From JAXLVB01 sp046329195 (GTDB lineage: Bacteria > Bacteroidota > Bacteroidia > Cytophagales > Spirosomataceae), in contig JAXLVB010000001.1 in the NCBI GenBank assembly GCA_046329195.1, forward strand, positions 124,001 through 188,000: a stretch of DNA of 64,000 nucleotides. The letters are read 5' to 3'. Positions 42,855 through 50,845 of this stretch are shown here, in pieces. Below the pieces are notes generated by a model, which worked only from the letters and a program-made list of their open reading frames with translations, searched no databases and was not told the DNA's origin. Position 1 is the first letter of the stretch. Every line of letters begins with the position of its first letter. The translations under genes were made by a program, and so were the position numbers.

Positions 42855-43975
42855 ACTCAGCACTGACTCGGGTACTACGCAAAATTTTTGCTGCTGGTTT
42901 TTACAAAGCTCATTCGGGGCAGTTTATCTTTCTGTTTTTGACCTTTTTCTCCTACTTTTTTTATATCCAAGTCCTGAAAGACAGCCTATTGTCGTTTCAA
43001 GAAAAACTATTTTACAATCTCCTTGTGGTGCTTACGCTGATTAGCTCACCGGTGATGGCAGGGCTTTTTTTCTTGTTATTTTTAGTCTTTGTTTTTAAAA
43101 GTTGGAGTTACGTCAAAGCACAGCTCTATCATCCCAGTAATTATTTTCTTTTTTACAGTGCTAATTCCTATCCTAAAATTGAGCAATTCAAGAGTTGGTT
43201 TGTGGTTCAGCTGATTATCGTCTCACCTGTTTTGTTCTATTGTTTATTCGCCCTTTTGATTGGGTTTTGGTACGGCCATCTACTTATTCCGCTTTTGTTT
43301 TTGGCCGCTGTTTTGGTCGTATCTGCTTGGGGGGCGTTCTATTTTGTAGTTCTAACCAACCGCCCGATCAAATCGTTTGAGGGTTCTGTGGTAGCTGTTA
43401 TCGCACGTCGCTATCAAAAGCCCTACTTTCTGTTGTTTATTTACAAGGTTTTCGATGACCTAAAAGTCATGTATATAGCCACCAAGACACTTTCGTTGGT
43501 TTTGGTAGGAGGACTGGCCTTGCTACTTTCTGATTTCAGCACACACCAGCTTGCTGCCATTATTGCCATCGTGATGTCAACAGCCAATGCCTATTTGATT
43601 GCCGAATCACATCGGTTTGAGAAATTACACCTACCTATTTTGTTGAACCTACCCATTCCCAAAGCCAACGTCTTTGCTAACTGGGTGCTAACTTGTGGGG
43701 TGTTGCTACTACCCGAAGTTATTAGTTTGTTTTTTGTTTTCTCATACGGGTGGGTGTTCTCCATTGTAGGCATGTCTATTATCCAACTGTTACTACTCCG
43801 AAGTGTATTGGTTTTCAACTATTTAGACACTCGAACCTATCTTTATTTCTTGTTTGGTTTGTTCATAGGTTCCATCTTAGCGGCGCAATTTTCGGTATTT
43901 TATTATACAATCTTTGTGTACTTTGGCATAGCTTACAGCCTCTTCAGTAGGTATTATTATCGGCAAGCGTCATAG
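42851..43975 (+). CDS. ABC-2-like transporter permease
   Basis: 374 residues from GTG 42851, which overlaps the ATPase stop by 4 nt and is kept because no ATG fits. About ten hydrophobic helices in two groups with almost no soluble domain; KAHSGQFIFLFLTFFSYF and IPKANVFANWVLTCGVLL appear in the first and second halves. No substrate clues. Followed by 339 bp and then the RiPP-type precursor gene, so it could export that product, but a separate role is equally possible. Confidence 0.8.
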   Translation: MNSALTRVLRKIFAAGFYKAHSGQFIFLFLTFFSYFFYIQVLKDSLLSFQEKLFYNLLVVLTLISSPVMAGLFFLLFLVFVFKSWSYVKAQLYHPSNYFLFYSANSYPKIEQFKSWFVVQLIIVSPVLFYCLFALLIGFWYGHLLIPLLFLAAVLVVSAWGAFYFVVLTNRPIKSFEGSVVAVIARRYQKPYFLLFIYKVFDDLKVMYIATKTLSLVLVGGLALLLSDFSTHQLAAIIAIVMSTANAYLIAESHRFEKLHLPILLNLPIPKANVFANWVLTCGVLLLPEVISLFFVFSYGWVFSIVGMSIIQLLLLRSVLVFNYLDTRTYLYFLFGLFIGSILAAQFSVFYYTIFVYFGIAYSLFSRYYYRQAS

Positions 43976-44167
43976 GAGGTTTGGGCCTCTGATGCGCTTG
44001 GCTGAAAAGGGAAGACCCAGAAGTATTGACACTGATGTAATGCTTTTAATACTTTCCTTGCCATAGCAAACGCCTCCCGCCACTACGTAATTATACGCAC
44101 CCTCCGTAAAACTACTTGATTTGAAAATGAGGTTTTTTTACGCTAATCACCGTGTAACCAATCACCT
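43976..44167. other. Intergenic region upstream of the precursor promoter
   Basis: No gene. A short GC-rich hairpin (GAGG/CCTC near 43976-43994) follows the permease stop without a T-run. Nothing else stands out until the promoter element at 44168. Confidence 0.4.
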
Positions 44168-44175
44168 ACTTTTGT
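44168..44175 (+). promoter_or_regulatory. Promoter -7 element of the precursor gene
   Basis: TACTTTTG, an exact -7 match. No good -33 element. It implies a start near 44182 and a 133-nt leader. Confidence 0.5.
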
Positions 44176-44181
44176 TGTGTT

Positions 44182-44314
44182 GATTCTGAGACTTCCCTAT
44201 CAGAGGACTCTGACCAGTAAAAAGCCACCCGCTTGGGCTGTATCAGGCGGGCGTGTACCTCTCGGCACGAAACGACGAGACCTCCTTCTGTTAACCTATT
44301 AATTGATTAAAACC
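44182..44314 (+). promoter_or_regulatory. Structured leader of the precursor gene
   Basis: The 133-nt untranslated leader holds several short stems. TCTGA (44186-44190) and CTCTGA (44209-44214) compete for TCAGAG (44201-44206). CCCGC (44229-44233) pairs with GCGGG (44248-44252), and TCTCG (44261-44265) with CGAGA (44277-44281). It is far more GC-rich and structured than other leaders in the window. No known riboswitch class is recognised. Confidence 0.4.
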
Positions 44315-44581
44315 ATGCCAAACGCATCAGTTCGCAAAATCGCCAGTGTGTCGGTTCGTCCTAAAGTGACTCGTGACCAAATCATCCTCGAAGTAGATCG
44401 TATTCTTAAGCTAAACGGATGTTTGGCCTGTGGCTTAGGCGGCTACGATATTCGGATTGGCCTCGAAGAAATCATCAACCCCGATCAGTTTAAAATCGAA
44501 CGTGATTTCTTGAGAAACGTAGTAGTGGCCGAACACGTAGCCGCTGCTCAAATCGCCGAAGTAGCAACTGCCAAATTTTAA
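44315..44581 (+). CDS. Candidate RiPP precursor with a central CxxC core
   Basis: 88 residues from ATG 44315 (TTG at 44303 also in frame). No signal peptide or membrane segment. The N-terminal 34 residues are basic/helical (SVRKIASVSVRPKV, then TRDQIILEVDRIL). NGCLACGLGGYD follows at 35-45 with the only two cysteines, C36 and C39, and the C-terminal 43 residues are helical, ending EVATAKF. It has its own promoter, a structured leader and a strong terminator, and lies 61 bp upstream of the MNIO enzyme gene. The glycine-rich CLACGLGG segment is the likeliest modification site, unusual in being central rather than C-terminal. I do not recognise a characterised precursor family. Confidence 0.72.
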   Translation: MPNASVRKIASVSVRPKVTRDQIILEVDRILKLNGCLACGLGGYDIRIGLEEIINPDQFKIERDFLRNVVVAEHVAAAQIAEVATAKF

Positions 44582-44597
44582 GGTTACCCCAAAGCAA

Positions 44598-44631
44598 CAA
44601 CGGCAAGCCCCTCCCCTTGCCGTTGTTTTTT
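44598..44631 (+). terminator. Terminator between precursor and MNIO genes
   Basis: Stem CAACGGCAAG (44598-44607) and CTTGCCGTTG (44616-44625), 8-nt loop, six Ts. It lies 11 nt before the MNIO ATG, so most transcripts should carry the precursor only. Confidence 0.92.
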
Positions 44632-44642
44632 GTACCTCAGCC

Positions 44643-45536
44643 ATGAATACCTCCCTTGCTCCGCTTTGGATTGGCACTACCTACGAAGGCAATAACCCTG
44701 ATTATCTTCGTGATATTCTGCCTTGTGTCAACTATCTGGAAATCAGCCCCGACTCCATTGCCACCGAAAAAGATGGCCTATCGAGCATTAAACCAGCTAT
44801 TCTGGAGGAGTTAATGGCCGTTAGTGCGTCTAAGCACCTGCTGGTGCATGGCGTTGGGCTATCTATTGGCTCGGCAGATGGCTTTTCTCAAAACTACATT
44901 CGCTTACTGGACGAACTTTTTGCAACCTTGCCGATTACATGGCATAGCGAACACTTGGCCTACACAATGGTAAACGGCCAGCAACTGGGCACGATGCTGA
45001 CGCTACCCAGAACCGACGAAGCCATTGATCTGATTTGCAGACGAGTAGATTGGATTCAGCGTCGTTATCAAGTGCCTTTTTTGCTCGAAAACGTCATCAG
45101 CCTGCTCCCGCCGTATCAAACACACTACACGGAAGCGGCTTTCCTCAACAAAATCGTTCAGAAAACAGGCTGCGGGTTGATTCTCGATGTCTATAACCTC
45201 GAATGTGACGCCGTGAATGTTGGCTTATCTATCTCCGATTTTTTGGACGAACTCCACCTCGACGCCGTCAAAGAGCTCCATTTGGCGGGTGGTCTTGTGG
45301 ATGACCAAGGCTTCCAGATGGATATTCATTGCCTACCTACCAGTCAATCAACACTGGCACTTACTTATCAGGTTTTGAATAGGAATCCTGCTAATTTACA
45401 GGCCATTACCTATGAAATCTTGGATGAGTTTATCCCTTCGGTGGGCACAAAAAGGATTGTGGAAGAACTAAAACGCCTCAAGAAACTCTATGGATCTCGC
45501 AACCTTACAGCTGAACTTGCTCCAGCTTATCAATAA
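44643..45536 (+). CDS. MNIO-family (DUF692) multinuclear iron peptide-modifying enzyme
   Basis: 297 residues, usual family length. TIM-barrel motifs in order: H69 in LVHGVGLSIG, H101/E103/H104 in WHSEHLAYT, E149-N150 in FLLENVISLL, D182 and N185 in LILDVYNLE, H213 in ELHLAGG, D227 and H229 in MDIHCLP, and E258 in ITYEILDEFIP. These cover the di/tri-iron ligand set of MbnB, TglH and ChrH. Such enzymes oxidise cysteine or other side chains in ribosomal peptides using oxygen. The stop overlaps the partner gene start by 47 nt. The target is inferred to be the CxxC peptide encoded upstream. Confidence 0.9.
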   Translation: MNTSLAPLWIGTTYEGNNPDYLRDILPCVNYLEISPDSIATEKDGLSSIKPAILEELMAVSASKHLLVHGVGLSIGSADGFSQNYIRLLDELFATLPITWHSEHLAYTMVNGQQLGTMLTLPRTDEAIDLICRRVDWIQRRYQVPFLLENVISLLPPYQTHYTEAAFLNKIVQKTGCGLILDVYNLECDAVNVGLSISDFLDELHLDAVKELHLAGGLVDDQGFQMDIHCLPTSQSTLALTYQVLNRNPANLQAITYEILDEFIPSVGTKRIVEELKRLKKLYGSRNLTAELAPAYQ

Positions 45537-46020
45537 TCGGCCAATGCCTGACGGTAACAACCCTTATTTGGCCGAACTAGAGGCATCGAAGCACCTCCGA
45601 CGAATCCAATACATTTCGGTATGGTGGCGAGCCAAGCAAATCGAGCAGTATTCGTTTCTGACAGCCAAGTTGTTAAAAATCTCTGGTCTTTATGAGCAAT
45701 TTGTAGAAGAATTCCTTCGGAATCAGCCCTATGAATCGGCCTTTATTGAAGATACAGGTAACAAGTTTTTGAACTACGTAGCCGTTGCCCATCCACATTC
45801 TTTGGCTGGCTCATTGGCAAAATTTGAAGTGGCCATTCTAACTATTCGGCAAGGAATGGATGAGACTACCGAAATCAACTGGCCTTTTTCACCTCAGCCC
45901 ATTATTGATGCGCTCTTGACCAATCAGTTCGCATCGCTTACCTTCATCAAGGGCAATTACAAGACCCTTGTTTCCAGTCAACTTCCAGAATACTATCGGA
46001 TTACTACCGAACCTTTGTAG
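45490..46020 (+). CDS. MNIO partner protein (DUF2063/HvfC-like)
   Basis: 176 residues, start within the end of the MNIO gene. The N-terminal part resembles the helical DUF2063 fold (RIQYISVWWRAKQIEQYSFLTAKLLKIS), cited here as YISVWWRAK and YSFLTAKLLKI, then QFVEEFLRNQPYESAFIEDTG with the FLxxxP and GNKF blocks, and LAKFEVAIL. MNIO partners of this sort bind the precursor leader and present it to the enzyme. No iron ligands or membrane segments are seen. It ends the cluster on this strand. Confidence 0.75.
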   Translation: MDLATLQLNLLQLINNRPMPDGNNPYLAELEASKHLRRIQYISVWWRAKQIEQYSFLTAKLLKISGLYEQFVEEFLRNQPYESAFIEDTGNKFLNYVAVAHPHSLAGSLAKFEVAILTIRQGMDETTEINWPFSPQPIIDALLTNQFASLTFIKGNYKTLVSSQLPEYYRITTEPL

Positions 46021-46059
46021 CTGGTGCTCTTCGTCTATAAAAACAGATTGGTAGGCTCT

Positions 46060-46503
46060 TTAACTAACAAACTGCTTCACCGCCGGAATATTATAAATAA
46101 GTAGGGTAAAGACCAGTGCCCAAAATGTTGCAAAAAATAACATGGGTAGTAGTAGCTGCCGGGGTGGTACTTTGAACGAAAGGGCAATGAGCGTTCCACC
46201 AATCGGCGTGAAAAACAGGGGTGTGAGGCAGGCAATGCCAATGATACCAAATCGCTTCCAGATATTGACCGCCATCCGAGTACGTTTGCTAAACAGTTTT
46301 GACTTTGAAGTAGAGCGTTGGCGTAACCATCGCTGAATGGCCCTCCCCACAAAGGTGACAATCACCACAGCGCTCATCATGCCAGCAATGGTGGACAACG
46401 TAGTCTCCACCCAACTGAGGCGTAGGGCTGCCCCCAAAATGGGGCCTCCAATAAACTTTATGGCGCTGGTCAGCGCTACCGAAACATAGCTGGCAAGATC
46501 CAT
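46060..46503 (-). CDS. Small integral membrane protein (PF06695-like)
   Basis: 147 residues. Four or so hydrophobic helices and a basic loop (RWLRQRSTSKSKLF). FGIIGIACLTPLFFTPIGG resembles the G..G..L.PLF..TPIGG pattern of small multidrug-export/DedA-like proteins, quoted in part. It lies 9 bp downstream of mpl on the same strand, so likely co-expressed. Function unknown. Confidence 0.7.
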   Translation of the reverse strand: MDLASYVSVALTSAIKFIGGPILGAALRLSWVETTLSTIAGMMSAVVIVTFVGRAIQRWLRQRSTSKSKLFSKRTRMAVNIWKRFGIIGIACLTPLFFTPIGGTLIALSFKVPPRQLLLPMLFFATFWALVFTLLIYNIPAVKQFVS

Positions 46504-46512
46504 CTCCGTTGA

Positions 46513-47904
46513 TTAACTCGCCTCCCCCAAAATTTCACTGGCCATTTCAGGAATATTTAGTCCATCATACGTCCCCGACGACATTAGCAACAAATTGGTA
46601 TTTTGCCAATTTTGACTTAACAAAAACTGTTTAAGCTCTTGATTATCAGTAAATACTTTGAGGTTGGAGTTATTAAATGCCTCTATCACATCGGCTGGCT
46701 CAATGGGCGTTAGTTTTTTGTGCTTGATGGTGCGAGGGCTGTAATAAACCACTGCCACGTCGGGCTGATTGAATGTGTTTTTGTATTGGTCCAAAAAGTA
46801 CTTATTCAAACTACTGAAGGTGTGGAGTTCTACGCAAGCTATCAAGCGATGTGTCGGGAACTGACTTTTCACGGCTGAGGTGGTGGCCTCCAACTTGGAA
46901 GGCGCATGAGCAAAGTCTCTAAAAATCACAGTATTATCTGTGCGTCGAACCACCTCTAAGCGATTTGCTGCCCCTTTAAACGACTGAATGGCCTCATAAA
47001 AAGGTTCTGCTTCAATCCCAATACGCTCACAAATGGCTTTGGCACCGCTGAGGTTTTTCATGTTGTGTTCACCGAAAACTTCTACTGAAACCTCCTGATT
47101 CTGGGGGGTAATCAAGTACGTTTTTCCTTCTCGAATCACATGCGGATGCGCCTTATAGCCAATAGCCTGCACATCGGGGCGCTCTTTGCGGCATAGCACC
47201 GAGAGTAAGTCGTCGGTTTTGTCGTAAATCAAAAAGCCTGCTTTGGGGATAGCGTCGGCCAGCAATTCAAACTGATGAACGTAGTTTTCAAACTCTGGAT
47301 AAACGTTGATATGGTCCCAAGCAATGCCCGAAATCAGCGCAATATGAGGTTGGTAATGCAAAAACTTAGGCCGACGGTCTATCGGCGACGAAAAATACTC
47401 GTCACCCTCAATCACAATGATGGGGGCGTCGTCGCTGAGTTTCACCATATTATCGAAGCCCTCAATGCGAGCACCCACCAAATAGTCAAACTTACGTCCC
47501 AGGTAGTTGAGCACATGAAGCACCATCGAGGTCGTGGTAGTTTTGCCGTGACTGCCGGCTATCACAATCCGCTGCTTGTTGCGACTTTGTTCAAAAATGT
47601 ACTCAGGATACGAAAAAATCCGAAGCCCTAATTCTTGCGCTTTGAGTAGCTCAGGGTTGTCTTTTCGGGCGTGCATACCCAAAATCACAGCATCCAATCC
47701 TGCATGAATTTTTTCGGGAAACCACCCCATTTCTTCTGGCAAAAGGCCGTGGTTAGCAAGACGAGTTTTGGAAGGTTCGTAAATCTCATCGTCAGAGCCT
47801 GTCACATGAAACCCTTTTTGATGCAATACAATTGCTAAGTTATGCATGGCGGCTCCGCCAATGGCAATAAAATGGACGTTAGTGGTAGAGGGGGTTGAGG
47901 CCAT
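46513..47904 (-). CDS. mpl: UDP-MurNAc tripeptide ligase (Mpl)
   Basis: 463 residues. Mur-ligase family: N-terminal Rossmann-like FIAIGGAAMHNLAI, ATP loop AGSHGKTTTTSM at 116-127, EGDEYFSSPIDRRPKF and SGIAWDHINVYP in the central domain, and RDFAHAPSK with EELHTFSSLN-type C-terminal motifs (VELHTFSSLN here). It recycles cell-wall L-Ala-D-Glu-mDap by joining it to UDP-MurNAc, linking with the LD-carboxypeptidase at 4.4 kb. Family members in Bacteroidota often carry this annotation. Confidence 0.93.
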   Translation of the reverse strand: MASTPSTTNVHFIAIGGAAMHNLAIVLHQKGFHVTGSDDEIYEPSKTRLANHGLLPEEMGWFPEKIHAGLDAVILGMHARKDNPELLKAQELGLRIFSYPEYIFEQSRNKQRIVIAGSHGKTTTTSMVLHVLNYLGRKFDYLVGARIEGFDNMVKLSDDAPIIVIEGDEYFSSPIDRRPKFLHYQPHIALISGIAWDHINVYPEFENYVHQFELLADAIPKAGFLIYDKTDDLLSVLCRKERPDVQAIGYKAHPHVIREGKTYLITPQNQEVSVEVFGEHNMKNLSGAKAICERIGIEAEPFYEAIQSFKGAANRLEVVRRTDNTVIFRDFAHAPSKLEATTSAVKSQFPTHRLIACVELHTFSSLNKYFLDQYKNTFNQPDVAVVYYSPRTIKHKKLTPIEPADVIEAFNNSNLKVFTDNQELKQFLLSQNWQNTNLLLMSSGTYDGLNIPEMASEILGEAS

Positions 47905-48226
47905 AAATTCAATCGCAGGAAATGTCGTGGTTTTGTGAATGAAACGTGCTTAAAATCCAGCTGATAATCAGGTATTTGTAAAGAAAAAACAGACTAATTT
48001 ATTTTTGACAAAAAAGTTCAATTTTATCCTAAATAAATCTCAAATTTAGGTCTTGCAAAGGTCATCATTTTGTTGCACTTTTGCACGCCTTTTTCGGATT
48101 CGTTTGTATCCGTAGTGTGGGTTGTTCGTAAGTTGATGGTTATAACACACCATGTAAGACCATTTATCAAGACTACACCCGAGCAACAATGTTACAACTA
48201 AAACCCCTTTTTATGCGTACCAAAGG
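47905..48226. other. Divergent intergenic region between mpl and speA
   Basis: AT-rich with a candidate promoter for speA: TTG (48053-48055), 20 nt, CACTTTTG (48076-48083), one mismatch in the -7 box. The leader would be about 135 nt. Nothing else recognised. Confidence 0.4.
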
Positions 48227-49717
48227 ATGAAAAGCTATCGTGACCTCATCGAACAAACCTTCGAGTTCCCTACTCGGGAGTTTAACGTGGACGACGACCA
48301 CAACCTTCAGTTCAACAATGTACCGTTGATTGACATTATTAAGCAATACGGCACACCCCTTAAGCTGACGTATCTGCCTAAAATCGGCGAGCATATTGAA
48401 CAAGCCCGGTTGATGTTTCGGAACGCCATCAAGAAATTTAACTACAAAGGTAGCTACACCTATTGTTACTGCACAAAGTCTTCACACTTTCGGTTTATTC
48501 TCGAAGAAGCGCTTGACTACAACGCACACTTAGAAACCTCTTCGGCCTACGATATTCCGATTATCAGACAGCTTTATAACGAAGGAAAATTAACCAAGCA
48601 AACCTATATTATTTGCAATGGCTACAAGCGCCCTCAGTATTTACAGTCTATTACTGAGCTAATTAACGACGGTTTCAACTGTATTCCGGTGTTGGACAAC
48701 CTCAAAGAGATAGACTATTACCTTGATAACGTAACCGCCGATACCGCAAACTTAGCCTTTCGGATTGCGACGGACGAAGAACCCAACTTTGCCTTTTATA
48801 CCTCACGCTTGGGGATTCGGTACTCAGACGTTGTGAGTTTGTATAAAGACAAAATCGCCAATAACCCACGGTTTAAGCTCAAAATGTTGCATTTCTTTAT
48901 CAACACTGGGCTAAAAGACAATGCTTATTATTGGTCGGAGTTGAGCCGATTTATTCAGAAATATTGCGAGTTGCGAAAAATTTGCCCCGAACTCGACTCC
49001 ATTGATGTAGGCGGCGGCTTACCTATTCAAACCTCTTTGCAGTTTAACTATGACTACCAGGCCATGATTGACGAAATCGTTGAGATTATCGCTTGGATTT
49101 GTAGTAAAAACAACGTACCCGTACCTCATATTTTTACGGAGTTTGGGAGTTTTACCGTTGGCGAAAGCGGTGCTGTGATTTACTCGATTATTGACCAAAA
49201 GCTCCAGAACGACAAGGAGTTGTGGTATATGATTGATGGGTCGTTTATCACCCATTTGCCCGATTCTTGGGGGCTAAACCAAAAATACATCATGCTGCCT
49301 GTTAATAACTGGGACAACCTCTACCAAAAGGTAAACCTCGGTGGCTTGACCTGCGACTCCCAAGATTTCTACAACACCGAGGCTCATAGCGAAGACCTCT
49401 ATTTGCCGATTTTTGACGAGAACACCGAGCAGCAGTACATCGGTTTTTTCCACACAGGAGCCTATCAAGAGTCGCTGGGCGGTTATGGCGGTATTCAGCA
49501 CTGCTTGATTCCGGCACCGAAGCATGTCATCATTGACCGAGACGAAGACGGCACCATTCATACTCGTTTATTTGCACCCGAACAAGACGCCGACTCAATG
49601 CTCGAAATCTTGGGATACAAACAAAAAACAGCCGAAAAACAGCCTCCAGTGCTACTTTTGAACGAAGAATTGGAAGTTGTGACGGAAAAAGAGATGGAAA
49701 AGGCAATAATGGAGTAG
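48227..49717 (+). CDS. speA: Arginine decarboxylase (alanine-racemase-fold, Bacteroidota type)
   Basis: 496 residues. Fold-III PLP enzyme making agmatine for polyamines. The PLP Lys is in YCYCTKSSHF near 84, followed by LETSSAYDIPII. Later blocks are IDVGGGLPIQ (phosphate site), EFGSFTVGESGAVIYS and GFFHTGAYQESLGGYGG near the C-terminus. It is shorter than E. coli SpeA (about 660) as is usual for the phylum. AAAGG lies 2 nt before the ATG. Ends with an acidic tail. Confidence 0.93.
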   Translation: MKSYRDLIEQTFEFPTREFNVDDDHNLQFNNVPLIDIIKQYGTPLKLTYLPKIGEHIEQARLMFRNAIKKFNYKGSYTYCYCTKSSHFRFILEEALDYNAHLETSSAYDIPIIRQLYNEGKLTKQTYIICNGYKRPQYLQSITELINDGFNCIPVLDNLKEIDYYLDNVTADTANLAFRIATDEEPNFAFYTSRLGIRYSDVVSLYKDKIANNPRFKLKMLHFFINTGLKDNAYYWSELSRFIQKYCELRKICPELDSIDVGGGLPIQTSLQFNYDYQAMIDEIVEIIAWICSKNNVPVPHIFTEFGSFTVGESGAVIYSIIDQKLQNDKELWYMIDGSFITHLPDSWGLNQKYIMLPVNNWDNLYQKVNLGGLTCDSQDFYNTEAHSEDLYLPIFDENTEQQYIGFFHTGAYQESLGGYGGIQHCLIPAPKHVIIDRDEDGTIHTRLFAPEQDADSMLEILGYKQKTAEKQPPVLLLNEELEVVTEKEMEKAIME

Positions 49718-49726
49718 TTTTGTTCG

Positions 49727-49734
49727 TATTTTTG
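49727..49734 (+). promoter_or_regulatory. Promoter -7 element of the tiny lipoprotein
   Basis: TATTTTTG, exact match, 10 nt after the speA stop. Transcript start near 49741. No good -33. Confidence 0.4.
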
Positions 49735-49766
49735 TGCAAAGAATTGTGAACCAAACTTTTAATTCT

Positions 49767-49889
49767 GTGAAGAAACTCATCTTTTTACTGTTGATACTCG
49801 GTACGCTATCATCATGCGCTCGTCGGAACAATTGTCCTGCGTATGGAAACACACAGAAAAATACACCCTCGCAAGCAACAGACAAATAG
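49767..49889 (+). CDS. Tiny lipoprotein of 40 residues
   Basis: GTG start at 49767. Signal peptide KKLIFLLLILGTLSSC with a lipobox LSSC and Cys at residue 17; the mature peptide of 24 residues begins CARRNNCPAYGNTQ. Such very short NCPAY-type lipoproteins recur in Bacteroidota and are easy to miss. Function unknown. It has a promoter element before it and a terminator after it (49940-49968), so it is a stand-alone unit. Confidence 0.75.
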   Translation: MKKLIFLLLILGTLSSCARRNNCPAYGNTQKNTPSQATDK

Positions 49890-49901
49890 CCTGGCAGTGT
49901 G

Positions 49902-49931
49902 TTGTTGACTCCAAAGAAAATTCTATTTTTG
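49902..49931 (+). promoter_or_regulatory. Promoter of the SGNH hydrolase gene
   Basis: TTG (49902-49904), 19 nt, TATTTTTG (49924-49931), exact. The predicted start near 49938 is just upstream of the hairpin at 49940. Confidence 0.6.
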
Positions 49932-49939
49932 CTTTGTAT

Positions 49940-49968
49940 AAAGCCATTTCCGTCGAAATGGCTTTTTT
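49940..49968 (+). terminator. Terminator overlapping the first possible SGNH start
   Basis: Stem AAAGCCATTTC (49940-49950) with GAAATGGCTTT (49955-49965), 4-nt loop, Ts to 49968. It ends the tiny lipoprotein unit; the ATG at 49958 lies in its right arm. Confidence 0.85.
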
Positions 49969-49981
49969 GTTGAGCCCCGTT

Positions 49982-50845
49982 ATGGCTATTTTTTTGTTAA
50001 GTATCGTTTTAGTATTGGTCATCGGGCTAGGAGTAGCCTACCTATGGGTGCGCCAAATGACTCGCCGTATCTATCGCCGCCCGACGGATTATCCTAATCC
50101 CGCCAACCAGATTCAAGGAAAAATCACTGTGGTATGTGCAGGCGATAGCATCACACACGGCAATGTGAGCTACAACTGGGTAAATGCCTTGAGAGCGAAT
50201 TTAGCTTCTGATTATCACGTATTTAATGCAGGAATCAACTCTGATTTGAGTTATACATTGCTTGGCCGAATAGACGAGATACTCGCTGTAAAGCCAGATG
50301 TTGTAATTGTGATGATAGGCACGAACGACGTAAATGCCAAGCTCAGCAAACAAGCCCTGAAACGGTATTACCAGCAGAAAAAAATAGCGGAGGGCACTTT
50401 ACCCACTTTGGCAAGTTACCAAGCAAATGTAACAGCCATTGTGAAGCGAATTAAAAACGAAACCACGGCCCGTGTGGCTGTGATGTCGTTGCCCGTAATG
50501 GGCGAAGACCTTAGCCATCAGGCTAATCTGACGGCAGATACGTACTCTGCATGGTTAAAAAAGCTTGCTGATGAGCAAGACTGTGCCTACTTGCCTGTTC
50601 GAGAACGGATGAAAGCCTTTTTGATGGCGAATCCCCAGCCACTTCGCTACACATTTGCTCAGACCACTCGTCTTATCTATCAATGTATTTGGGGACACTA
50701 CGTACAAGGTAAAACCTGGGACGAACTCGCCCAAATTAATGGTTTTCAGTTAGTTACCGACAATTTGCATCTTAACAGTGCTGCTGGAGATTTGATAGTG
50801 GAGTTGGTGGCAGGGTTTGTGAAAGATAAAACTACCAAGTCCTAA
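49982..50845 (+). CDS. Membrane-anchored SGNH/GDSL hydrolase
   Basis: 287 residues from ATG 49982. An ATG at 49958 is possible but sits inside a terminator stem; longer upstream starts would overlap the lipoprotein gene. One N-terminal helix (AIFLLSIVLVLVIGL) is followed by a catalytic domain with AGDSITHG (nucleophile Ser), GTNDVNAK (block III Asn) and DNLHLN (Asp-x-x-His). Esterase or acetylhydrolase at the periplasmic face; substrate unknown. Its 3' end overlaps the tectonin-like gene by 4 nt. Confidence 0.85.
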   Translation: MAIFLLSIVLVLVIGLGVAYLWVRQMTRRIYRRPTDYPNPANQIQGKITVVCAGDSITHGNVSYNWVNALRANLASDYHVFNAGINSDLSYTLLGRIDEILAVKPDVVIVMIGTNDVNAKLSKQALKRYYQQKKIAEGTLPTLASYQANVTAIVKRIKNETTARVAVMSLPVMGEDLSHQANLTADTYSAWLKKLADEQDCAYLPVRERMKAFLMANPQPLRYTFAQTTRLIYQCIWGHYVQGKTWDELAQINGFQLVTDNLHLNSAAGDLIVELVAGFVKDKTTKS

